Below are positions 55,413-64,000 of a stretch of 64,000 bases of DNA, one piece after another. Location of the stretch: contig NZ_CP125619.1 of assembly GCF_030053115.1 (NCBI RefSeq), forward strand, positions 3,359,501 to 3,423,500, given 5' to 3'. This DNA is from Pseudomonas svalbardensis (GTDB taxonomy: Bacteria > Pseudomonadota > Gammaproteobacteria > Pseudomonadales > Pseudomonadaceae). A program made the translations under genes and the position numbers. The stretch's first letter is position 1. Each line of letters starts with the position of its first letter. A model generated the notes under the pieces. It was given only the letters and a program-made list of their open reading frames with translations, made no database searches and was not told the origin of the DNA.

Positions 55413-56723
55413 ATGCAACCTTCTGTAAAAGCTCTGCTTGCCCTCACCTGCATGACCCTTAGCAGCGTCAGCCTCGGCGCCCAGACCCTGACCATCGCCA
55501 CCGTCAACAACAGCGACATGATCCGCATGCAAAAACTCTCGAAAATCTTCGAGACCGAGCATCCGGACATCAAGCTCAATTGGGTGGTGCTGGAAGAAAA
55601 TGTCTTGCGCCAACGCCTGACCACTGACATCGCCACTCAGGGCGGACAGTTCGATGTGCTGACCATCGGCATGTACGAAGCCGCACTCTGGGGTGCCAAG
55701 GGTTGGCTGGAGCCGATGAAGGACTTGCCAGCCAGCTACGCCCTCGACGACGTGTTCCCGTCGGTGCGTGAAGGCCTGTCGGTCAAGGGTTCGCTGTATG
55801 CGTTGCCGTTCTACGCCGAAAGCTCCATCACCTATTACCGCACCGATCTGTTCAAGGATGCCGGGCTGACCATGCCCGAACACCCGACCTGGACCCAGAT
55901 CAGCGAATTCGCCAGCAAACTCACCCATAAGGATAAAGAACAGTACGGCATCTGCCTGCGCGGCAAGGCCGGCTGGGGCGAGAACATGGCGCTGATCACC
56001 ACCGTTGCCAATGCCTATGGTGCGCGCTGGTTCGATGAGAAGTGGCAACCGGAATTCACCGGCCCCGAGTGGAAAAATGCGCTGAACTTTTACGTCGACA
56101 CCATGAAGAAATCCGGCCCGCCGGGAGCGTCGAGCAATGGTTTCAATGAAAACCTGGCGCTGTTCAACAGCGGCAAATGCGCGATCTGGGTCGATGCCAG
56201 CGTCGCCGGCTCCTTCGTCACCGACAAGACCCAAAGCAAGGTCAGCGACCACGTCGGCTTCACCTACGCACCGCACGAAACCACCAACAAGGGCTCGGCC
56301 TGGTTGTATTCCTGGGCGCTGGCGATTCCGACCAGTTCCAAGGCCAAGGACGCCGCGAAAACCTTCAGCGCCTGGGCCACTTCCAAGGAGTATGGCGCTT
56401 TGGTTGCCGAGAAAGACGGCATTGCCAACGTACCACCAGGTACCCGCGCTTCGACGTATAGCGACGAGTACATGAAGGCTGCGCCGTTCGCCAAGGTGAC
56501 CCTTGAATCGCTGAAAGCCGCGGACCCGAGCAATCCGACCCTCAAGCCCGTGCCGTATATCGGCATCCAGTTGGTGACCATTCCTGAATTCCAGGCCGTG
56601 GGCACCCAGGTCGGCAAATTGTTCTCAGCCGCACTGATCGGCCAGACAACGGTCGACCAGGCCCTGACCGCTGCCCAGTCAACCACCGAACGTGAAATGA
56701 AGCGCGCCGGTTACCCCAAGTAA
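55413..56723 (+). CDS. mtlE: Polyol ABC transporter periplasmic binding protein MtlE
   Basis: Binding protein of 436 residues for mannitol/glucitol/arabitol. A signal peptide spans residues 1-23 (LLALTCMTLSSVSLGA). The mature protein has the extracellular solute-binding type 1 fold (WVVLEENVLRQRLTTDIATQ, GKCAIWVDASVAGSF). It is the first structural gene of the mtl operon; AGGAG lies 7 bases before the ATG. A REP doublet directly follows its stop codon, which may help maintain more mtlE message than message of downstream genes. Confidence 0.95.
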   Translation: MQPSVKALLALTCMTLSSVSLGAQTLTIATVNNSDMIRMQKLSKIFETEHPDIKLNWVVLEENVLRQRLTTDIATQGGQFDVLTIGMYEAALWGAKGWLEPMKDLPASYALDDVFPSVREGLSVKGSLYALPFYAESSITYYRTDLFKDAGLTMPEHPTWTQISEFASKLTHKDKEQYGICLRGKAGWGENMALITTVANAYGARWFDEKWQPEFTGPEWKNALNFYVDTMKKSGPPGASSNGFNENLALFNSGKCAIWVDASVAGSFVTDKTQSKVSDHVGFTYAPHETTNKGSAWLYSWALAIPTSSKAKDAAKTFSAWATSKEYGALVAEKDGIANVPPGTRASTYSDEYMKAAPFAKVTLESLKAADPSNPTLKPVPYIGIQLVTIPEFQAVGTQVGKLFSAALIGQTTVDQALTAAQSTTEREMKRAGYPK

Positions 56724-56736
56724 CCCGCCATTTCAA

Positions 56737-56828
56737 TGTGGGAGCGAGCCTGCTCGCGAAGAGGTCGGTACATCCGATGCATCTCTGGCGACTGGAACAC
56801 CGCTTTCGCGAGCAGGCTCGCTCCCACA
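56737..56828. repeat. Inverted REP doublet, family B, between mtlE and mtlF
   Basis: Two 23-base copies in inverted orientation (56737-56759 and 56806-56828) are perfect reverse complements and match the mexT-mexE doublet. They begin 14 bases after the mtlE stop codon. Confidence 0.93.
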
Positions 56829-56868
56829 GTTGATCTTCATATGTCTGTTCCTTATCGGTTCTATCGCC

Positions 56869-57795
56869 ATGAATATTTCAACTGCCAAAGCTCACATGGA
56901 CATTCCCCAGCTGGTGCGTAAAAGTCGGTTGGCCAACCCCGGCTGGTTCCTGGTCAGCCCCTCAGTGGCGTTGTTGCTACTGTGGATGATCGTGCCGTTG
57001 GGCATGACCGTTTACTTCTCGCTGATCCGCTACAACCTGCTCTACCCCGGCGAGAACCAGTTCGTCGGGCTGGAGAACTTCAGCTACTTCCTCAGCGACT
57101 CGGGTTTCCTGCCCGGCGCCACCAACACCTTGTTGCTGGTCGGCAGCGTGCTGCTGATCAGCGTGGTGTTCGGGGTGCTGATCAGTGCGCTGCTGGAGGC
57201 CAGTGAGTTTCTCGGTCGCGGCATCGTGCGGGTGATGCTGATCTCGCCGTTTTTCATCATGCCCACCGTCGGTGCGCTGATCTGGAAGAACCTGATTTTC
57301 CATCCGGTGTCGGGGATTCTCGCCTACGTCTGGAAGCTGTTCGGCGCGCAGCCGGTGGACTGGCTGGCGCATTACCCGCTGCTGTCGATCATCATCATTG
57401 TGTCCTGGCAATGGCTGCCGTTCGCGATCCTGATCCTGATGACCGCCATGCAGTCCCTCGACCAGGAGCAGAAAGAAGCCGCGCGCCTCGACGGTGCCGG
57501 GCCGATCGCGATTTTCTGGAACCTGACCTTGCCGCACCTGGCACGGCCGATTGCCGTCGTGGTGATGATCGAAACCATCTTCCTGCTCTCGGTGTTCGCC
57601 GAAATCTTCACCACCACCAACGGCGGCCCCGGCTACGCCTCGACCAACCTCGCCTACCTGATCTACAACCAGGCGCTGGTGCAGTTCGACGTCGGCATGG
57701 CGTCCGCCGGTGGTTTGATCGCGGTGGTGATCGCCAACATCGCGGCCATCGTGCTGGTGCGCATGATCGGCAAAAACCTGACAGACAAAGCCTGA
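56869..57795 (+). CDS. mtlF: Polyol ABC transporter permease MtlF
   Basis: Inner membrane permease of 308 residues with six predicted helices (first at about residues 26-52). The EAA loop that contacts MtlK reads EAARLDGAGPIAIFWNLTLP. Two starts are possible, ATG 56869 and ATG 56896; neither has a strong ribosome site. An upstream in-frame start at 56830 would run into REP-adjacent sequence. It is 10 bases before mtlG. Confidence 0.92.
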   Translation: MNISTAKAHMDIPQLVRKSRLANPGWFLVSPSVALLLLWMIVPLGMTVYFSLIRYNLLYPGENQFVGLENFSYFLSDSGFLPGATNTLLLVGSVLLISVVFGVLISALLEASEFLGRGIVRVMLISPFFIMPTVGALIWKNLIFHPVSGILAYVWKLFGAQPVDWLAHYPLLSIIIIVSWQWLPFAILILMTAMQSLDQEQKEAARLDGAGPIAIFWNLTLPHLARPIAVVVMIETIFLLSVFAEIFTTTNGGPGYASTNLAYLIYNQALVQFDVGMASAGGLIAVVIANIAAIVLVRMIGKNLTDKA

Positions 57796-57805
57796 GGCCT
57801 GCGCC

Positions 57806-58636
57806 ATGACCCTTCAACAATCCCGCCGTCTGCAAAGCCTGCTGCTCGGCACCCTGGCCTGGGCCATCGCGATCCTGATCTTCTTCCCGATCTTCTGGAT
57901 GGTGATGACCAGTTTCAAAACCGAAATCGATGCCTTCGCCACGCCGCCGCAGTTCATCTTCACCCCGACGCTGGAGAATTACCTGCACATCAACGAGCGC
58001 AGCGATTACTTCAGCTTCGCCTGGAACTCGGTGGTGATTTCCTTCAGCGCCACGGCCCTTAGCCTGCTGATCGCGGTGCCGGCGGCGTACTCGATGGCGT
58101 TCTACGAAACCCAACGCACCAAAGGCACACTGCTGTGGATGCTCTCCACCAAGATGCTGCCGCCGGTGGGCGTGCTGATGCCGATCTACCTGCTGGCCAA
58201 AAGTTTCGGCCTGCTCGATACGCGCATCGCGCTGATCGTGATCTACACGCTGATCAACCTGCCGATCGTGGTCTGGATGATTTACACCTACTTCAAAGAC
58301 ATCCCCAAGGACATCCTCGAAGCCGCGCGCCTCGACGGTGCCACGCTGTGGCAGGAAATGGTCCGGGTGCTGCTGCCAATCGCCAAGGGCGGCCTGGCGT
58401 CCACGGTGCTGTTGTCGCTGATCCTGTGCTGGAACGAGGCGTTCTGGTCCTTGAACCTGACTTCGTCGAAAGCCGCGCCGCTGACCGCATTGATCGCCTC
58501 GTACTCCAGCCCCGAAGGTCTGTTCTGGGCCAAGTTGTCGGCGGTGTCGACGCTGGCCTGCGCGCCGATCCTGATCTTCGGCTGGATCAGCCAGAAACAA
58601 TTGGTCCGCGGCCTGTCGTTCGGCGCCGTGAAATGA
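57806..58636 (+). CDS. mtlG: Polyol ABC transporter permease MtlG
   Basis: Second permease subunit, 276 residues and six helices. The EAA loop is EAARLDGATLWQEMVRVLLP. The N-terminus LLLGTLAWAIAILIFFPIFW is typical of the MalG-type family. It pairs with MtlF and is followed by a REP doublet before the ATPase gene. Confidence 0.94.
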   Translation: MTLQQSRRLQSLLLGTLAWAIAILIFFPIFWMVMTSFKTEIDAFATPPQFIFTPTLENYLHINERSDYFSFAWNSVVISFSATALSLLIAVPAAYSMAFYETQRTKGTLLWMLSTKMLPPVGVLMPIYLLAKSFGLLDTRIALIVIYTLINLPIVVWMIYTYFKDIPKDILEAARLDGATLWQEMVRVLLPIAKGGLASTVLLSLILCWNEAFWSLNLTSSKAAPLTALIASYSSPEGLFWAKLSAVSTLACAPILIFGWISQKQLVRGLSFGAVK

Positions 58637-58661
58637 AGATCGCCGACTCAACGCGATCCAC

Positions 58662-58749
58662 TGTGGGAGCGAGCCTGCTCGCGATGGCGGAGTGTCATTC
58701 AACAGTGATGTTGACTGACACGGCCTTATCGCGAGCAGGCTCACTCCCA
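58662..58749. repeat. Inverted REP doublet, family B, between mtlG and mtlK
   Basis: Copies lie at 58662-58684 and 58729-58749. The second has one changed base (CTCACTCCC) relative to the family. Confidence 0.9.
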
Positions 58750-58801
58750 AAAAAAAGCCCGCACGGCTCAACTGAATAACAACAAGTGGAGGCCCATCAT
58801 T

Positions 58802-59905
<1,104 letters not shown>

Positions 59906-59918
59906 TTTTAGAGAGCAC

Positions 59919-61394
59919 GTGATGAAACTCAATAAACAGAACCTCAATCGCCTCGCCTCCGAGGTGGTCCTGCCCGCCTACGCCCTGAGCGACACCCGTC
60001 AAGGCATCGCGCACATCGGCGTCGGCGGTTTCCACCGCGCTCACCAGGCCTATTACACCGACGCGTTGATGAATACCGGTGAAGCACTGGACTGGGCCAT
60101 TTGCGGCGTCGGCCTGCGCGCCGATGACCGCCGCGCCCGTGACGATCTCAAAGAGCAGGATTACCTCTTCACCCTGTTCGAGTTGGGCGATACCGACGAC
60201 ACCGAAGTTCGGGTGATCGGCGCGATTCGCGAGATGCTGCTGGCCGAAGATGGCGCACAAGCGCTGATCGACAAACTCGCCAGCCCCGAGATCCGTATCG
60301 TTTCGCTGACCATTACCGAGGGTGGTTACTGCATCGATGACAGCAACGGCGAGTTCATGGCCCAGCTGCCGCAAATCCAGCACGACCTGGCACACCCGAG
60401 CGCACCGAAAACCGTGTTCGGTTTTCTCTGCGCCGCGTTGGCCAAACGTCGTGCAGCCGGCACGCCCGCGTTCACCTTGATGTCCTGCGATAACCTGCCG
60501 CACAACGGCGCGGTCACTCGCAAAGCGTTACTGGCTTTCGCCGCCCTGCGCGATGCCGATCTGCGGGACTGGATCGCCACCCACGTGAGTTTCCCCAATG
60601 CCATGGTCGACCGCATCACGCCGATGACCAGCACCGAACACAAGCTGCAACTGCACGATAAACACGCTATCGACGATGCCTGGCCGGTGGTCTGCGAACC
60701 TTTTGTGCAATGGGTGCTGGAGGACAAGTTCGTCAACGGTCGTCCAGCCTGGGAAAAGGTCGGCGTGCAGTTCACCGACGACGTCACGCCTTATGAAGAG
60801 ATGAAGATCAAACTGCTCAACGGCAGCCACCTGGCACTCACATATCTGGGTTTTTTGAAGGGTTACCGCTTCGTTCACGAAACCATGAACGACCCGCTGT
60901 TCGTATGCTACATGCGTGCCTACATGGACCTGGACGTGACCCCGCAACTGTCACCCGTGCCGGGGATTGACCTGACCGAGTACAAGAACACGCTGGAGGC
61001 GCGCTTCTCCAACCAGGCGATTGCCGATCAGCTGGAGCGTGTGTGTTCGGACGGTTCGTCGAAGTTTCCGAAGTTCACTGTGCCGACGATCAATCGATTG
61101 ATTGCTGATGGACGAGAGATGACGCGTGCGGCATTGGTGGTGGCCGCTTGGGCGTTGTATTTGAAGGGCGTGGACGAGAATGGCGATACCTACAGCATTC
61201 CTGATCCGCGGGCGGCGTTCTGTCAGGCACTGGTGGCGGATGATGCGTTGATCACCCAGCGGTTGCTGGAGGTTGAGGAGATTTTTGGTACGGCGATTCC
61301 GCATTCGCCGGAGTTCGTGGCGGCGTTTGAGTGGTGCTGTAACAGTTTGCGTGACGTCGGCGTGTCGCGGACGTTGGAGCGGGTGTTGGCTTAA
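59919..61394 (+). CDS. mtlD: Mannitol 2-dehydrogenase MtlD
   Basis: NAD-dependent long-chain polyol dehydrogenase of 491 residues that oxidises D-mannitol to D-fructose, D-arabitol to D-xylulose and D-glucitol to D-fructose. The N-terminal IGVGGFHRAHQA motif binds the cofactor. The catalytic set of the crystallised P. fluorescens enzyme (Lys295, Asn300, His303, numbered without the initiator Met) is found at Lys296, Asn301 and His304 in MKIKLLNGSHLAL. It acts in the cytoplasm on sugars brought in by MtlEFGK. Confidence 0.97.
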   Translation: MMKLNKQNLNRLASEVVLPAYALSDTRQGIAHIGVGGFHRAHQAYYTDALMNTGEALDWAICGVGLRADDRRARDDLKEQDYLFTLFELGDTDDTEVRVIGAIREMLLAEDGAQALIDKLASPEIRIVSLTITEGGYCIDDSNGEFMAQLPQIQHDLAHPSAPKTVFGFLCAALAKRRAAGTPAFTLMSCDNLPHNGAVTRKALLAFAALRDADLRDWIATHVSFPNAMVDRITPMTSTEHKLQLHDKHAIDDAWPVVCEPFVQWVLEDKFVNGRPAWEKVGVQFTDDVTPYEEMKIKLLNGSHLALTYLGFLKGYRFVHETMNDPLFVCYMRAYMDLDVTPQLSPVPGIDLTEYKNTLEARFSNQAIADQLERVCSDGSSKFPKFTVPTINRLIADGREMTRAALVVAAWALYLKGVDENGDTYSIPDPRAAFCQALVADDALITQRLLEVEEIFGTAIPHSPEFVAAFEWCCNSLRDVGVSRTLERVLA

Positions 61395-61420
61395 GCACGG
61401 CGGTGAATCTGCCTCCGTCT

Positions 61421-61526
61421 TCGCGAGCAGGTCGAATCGTCGCACCGTCGCTCCCACATGGGATCGGTGTCGGACACAAAATCCGTGTCCTCTGAAAATC
61501 TCCTGTGGGAGCGAGCCTGCTCGCGA
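61421..61526. repeat. REP doublet, family B, between mtlD and mtlY
   Basis: The right copy (61504-61526) is canonical. The left copy (61421-61458) has the same ends, but its central CTC is replaced by a longer segment (GTCGAATCGTCGCACCG), so it is a variant REP. Confidence 0.88.
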
Positions 61527-61567
61527 ATGGCTTCACCGAGATCGACCTGACACACCAAGGATCTTCC

Positions 61568-63064
61568 ATGGCAAACCAACAACTATTCCTCGGCATCGAC
61601 TGCGGCACCCAAGGCACCAAAGCCATCATCCTCGACGCCGTCAGCGGTCAGGTGCTGGGCCAGGGTGCCGCCGCCCACACCTTGATCAGTGGGGCCAATG
61701 GCCGCCGCGAGCAAGACACCTCCCAATGGCTGGACGCCTTCGCGCTGGCCACCCGCCGCGCATTGCTCGCGGCGAAGGTCGACGGCCAGGACATTCTCGG
61801 CATCGGCGTTTCCGGCCAGCAACATGGGTTAGTGCTGCTCGACGATCAGGGCCAGGTGCTGCGTCCGGCCAAACTCTGGTGTGACACCGAATCCACCCCG
61901 GAAAACGGTAGTCTGCTTGCCCATCTGGGCGGCGAAAAAGGCTCCCTGGAACGTCTCGGTGTCGTGATCGCGCCGGGCTACACCGTCTCCAAACTGCTCT
62001 GGACCAAAGAACATTATCCGCAGATTTTCGCTCGCATCGCGCGCATCCTGCTGCCCCATGACTACCTCAATTATTGGCTCACCGGCCGCAGTTGCAGCGA
62101 GTACGGCGACGCCTCGGGCACCGGGTATTTCAACGTGCGCACCCGCCAATGGGACTTGCAGCTGCTGCGTGACATCGATGCCACCGGACGACTGCAAGCC
62201 GCGCTGCCGGAGCTGATCGACGCTCATCAAGCGATCGGCACAATCCTGCCGAGCATTGCCGAACACTTGGGCATCAGCCCGCAGGCGCTGGTCTCCAGCG
62301 GCGGTGGCGACAACATGATGGGCGCCATCGGCACCGGCAATATTAAGCCCGGCGCTATCACCATGAGTCTCGGTTCATCGGGGACGGTGTGCGCCTATGC
62401 CGACCAGCCGAAAGTCAGTCCGGACTCTTCAGTCGCAACGTTCTGCTCCTCCAGTGGTGGCTGGCTGCCGCTGATCTGCACCATGAACCTGACCAACGCG
62501 ACCGGGGTGATTCGCGAGCTGTTCGAGCTGGATATCGAACAGTTCAACGAACTCATCGCGCAAGCACCCATCGGTGCCGAAGGTGTGTGCATGCTGCCGT
62601 TCCTCAACGGCGAGCGCGTCCCCGCCCTGCCCCATGCCACCGGCAGTCTGCTGGGGTTGACGATGAGCAACCTGACCCAGGCCAACCTGTGCCGCGCGGT
62701 GGTCGAAGGCACGACCTTCGGTTTGCGTTATGGACTGGACCTGCTGCGCCAGAATGGCTTACAAAGCCGCAGCATTTGCCTGATCGGCGGCGGCTCGAAA
62801 AGCCCGGTGTGGCGGCAGATCGTCGCTGACATCATGAACACGCCGGTAATCTGCACCGAACAAAGCGAAGCCGCGGCCCTTGGCGCCGCTATTCAGGCGG
62901 CGTGGTGCAAGTCCTGGGAAAACGGGCATGAAGACAGCCTCGCGGACCTTTGCGAGCGTTGCGTGAAGCTAGACTCGGCCAGCGAAACCTTGCCGATCGC
63001 AGACAATGTGGCGGCCTGTCAGCAGGCCTACGAACGCTATCAACAGCATGTCGCAACCCTTTAA
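61568..63064 (+). CDS. mtlY: Xylulokinase MtlY
   Basis: FGGY-family carbohydrate kinase of 498 residues that phosphorylates D-xylulose formed from D-arabitol. The N-terminal phosphate motif is LGIDCGTQGTKA, and the C-terminal half has CLIGGGSKSPVWRQI. The ATG at 61568 (MANQQLF) is the start; an in-frame codon inside the REP at 61505 is not used. It precedes mtlZ by 13 bases. Confidence 0.95.
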   Translation: MANQQLFLGIDCGTQGTKAIILDAVSGQVLGQGAAAHTLISGANGRREQDTSQWLDAFALATRRALLAAKVDGQDILGIGVSGQQHGLVLLDDQGQVLRPAKLWCDTESTPENGSLLAHLGGEKGSLERLGVVIAPGYTVSKLLWTKEHYPQIFARIARILLPHDYLNYWLTGRSCSEYGDASGTGYFNVRTRQWDLQLLRDIDATGRLQAALPELIDAHQAIGTILPSIAEHLGISPQALVSSGGGDNMMGAIGTGNIKPGAITMSLGSSGTVCAYADQPKVSPDSSVATFCSSSGGWLPLICTMNLTNATGVIRELFELDIEQFNELIAQAPIGAEGVCMLPFLNGERVPALPHATGSLLGLTMSNLTQANLCRAVVEGTTFGLRYGLDLLRQNGLQSRSICLIGGGSKSPVWRQIVADIMNTPVICTEQSEAAALGAAIQAAWCKSWENGHEDSLADLCERCVKLDSASETLPIADNVAACQQAYERYQQHVATL

Positions 63065-63077
63065 AGAGTGAATAACT

Positions 63078-64000
63078 ATGTACCTGGTGTGTGGCGAAGC
63101 GCTGTTCGATTTCTTCAGTGAAGACGATGCCAGCGGCCTGGCTTCAAAAGTGAATTTCAAGGCGATTGCCGGCGGCTCGCCGTTCAACGTCGCGGTGGGT
63201 TTGCGCCGTTTGGGCGTGGACGCGGCGCTGTTTGCCGGGTTGTCGACCGACTACCTCGGCCGGCGCTTGCAGCAGGTGCTGCAGGATGAAGGCGTGCGCT
63301 CGGATTACCTGGTGGATTTCGCTGCGCCTACGACCCTGGCGATGGTGGCCGTCGGTGCCAATGGTTCACCGCATTACAGCTTCCGGGGCGAAGGCTGCGC
63401 GGATCGTCAGCTGAAAACCGAGCATCTGCCGGAACTGAGACCTGAAGTGCGCGGCTTGCACATCGGTTCGTTTTCGCTGGTGGTGCAACCGATTGCCGAC
63501 ACGCTGTTGGCATTGGTGCAGCGGGAAAGCGGCAAACGCTTGATCAGCCTTGATCCCAACGTGCGGCTCAATCCTGAGCCGAATATCGACCTGTGGCGCT
63601 CGCGGATTGCCACCTTGGTTGAGCTGGCCGACCTGATCAAAGTCAGCGATGAGGATTTGAGCCTGCTGTACCCCGAGCAGGATCCGCAACGGGTGATCGA
63701 AGGCTGGCTGCAGCATCGCTGTCAGTTAGTGTTTCTGACCCGTGGTGGCGAGGGGGCGACTGTGTTCAGCCGTGCCCATGGTTCATGGTCGGTGCCGGCG
63801 AGCTCAGTGAAAATCGCCGACACCGTGGGCGCTGGCGATACGTTCCAGGCAGCGCTGATTACCTCGCTGACCGAGCAGCAGCTGGATTCGGTTGAGGGCG
63901 TGCAATCGCTCGACCGCGAGCAGATCGACGGGATGTTGAAGTTTGCGGTGCAAGCTGCGGCGCTGACGTGCAGCAAGACCGGGCCGGACTTGCCGTATCG
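63078..64000 (+). CDS. mtlZ: Fructokinase MtlZ (3' end beyond window)
   Basis: PfkB/ribokinase-family sugar kinase; 307 codons are visible, probably all but the last few. It phosphorylates the fructose made by MtlD. The N-terminal GGSPFNVAVGLRRLG and the C-terminal signature DTVGAGDTFQAAL with the catalytic Asp are present. It ends the mtlEFGKDYZ operon. The stop codon is outside the window. Confidence 0.94.
   Translation, partial: MYLVCGEALFDFFSEDDASGLASKVNFKAIAGGSPFNVAVGLRRLGVDAALFAGLSTDYLGRRLQQVLQDEGVRSDYLVDFAAPTTLAMVAVGANGSPHYSFRGEGCADRQLKTEHLPELRPEVRGLHIGSFSLVVQPIADTLLALVQRESGKRLISLDPNVRLNPEPNIDLWRSRIATLVELADLIKVSDEDLSLLYPEQDPQRVIEGWLQHRCQLVFLTRGGEGATVFSRAHGSWSVPASSVKIADTVGAGDTFQAALITSLTEQQLDSVEGVQSLDREQIDGMLKFAVQAAALTCSKTGPDLPY

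Overview
The window is chromosomal DNA of a fluorescent pseudomonad (Pseudomonas fluorescens group). The evidence is gene content and order. An aprA-inh-aprDEF block is followed by two autotransporter proteases and an RTX lipase. The mexS/mexT-mexEF-oprN locus is intact, and the mannitol operon mtlR-mtlEFGKDYZ is nearly complete. The DNA is GC-rich and carries paired Pseudomonas REP elements (inverted copies beginning TCGCGAGCAGG). I saw no tRNA, rRNA, IS element, phage or CRISPR array.

Layout. 1-14370 (minus strand): an exoenzyme island read from aprA (serralysin) through inh (inhibitor), aprDEF (type I secretion), two subtilase autotransporters and a polyurethanase/lipase that runs off the left edge. 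14787-19245 (minus): a small orphan gene, then potF-like binding protein, cupin, FAD amine oxidoreductase and a SnoaL-AraC regulator, which look like one amine or polyamine uptake/oxidation unit. 19510-28082: housekeeping and accessory single genes (DUF1652, UvrD-like helicase, pirin, phosphoglucomutase, MocR regulator, an unrecognised 496-residue protein). 28660-37055: the MexEF-OprN efflux system with MexS and MexT. 37468-48978: a signalling island. A KaiC-like double ATPase is coupled to a hybrid histidine kinase on the plus strand. It converges on a five-gene minus-strand operon (giant hybrid kinase, CheR, CheB, receiver-kinase, receiver), with a further single-domain receiver reading away. 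49144-54199: PhoPQ-related lipoprotein, glycosyltransferase and two tandem PI-PLC-X proteins. 54279-64000: mannitol/arabitol/glucitol uptake and catabolism, cut at the right edge inside the fructokinase gene.

How the genes work together. AprDEF should export both AprA and the lipase, while the two autotransporters carry their own pore. MexT probably activates mexEF-oprN and mexS. MtlR probably activates mtlE through direct repeats just upstream of a good sigma-70 promoter. MtlEFGK imports polyols, MtlD oxidises mannitol to fructose, and MtlZ and MtlY phosphorylate fructose and xylulose.

The least explained part is the signalling island. Its KaiC homologue carries Thr-Tyr where the cyanobacterial Ser431-Thr432 phosphosites would lie. 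Its partner kinase begins with a receiver-like domain lacking the phospho-Asp. The neighbouring CheR and CheB have no chemoreceptor, CheA or CheW nearby, and CheB has no receiver domain.
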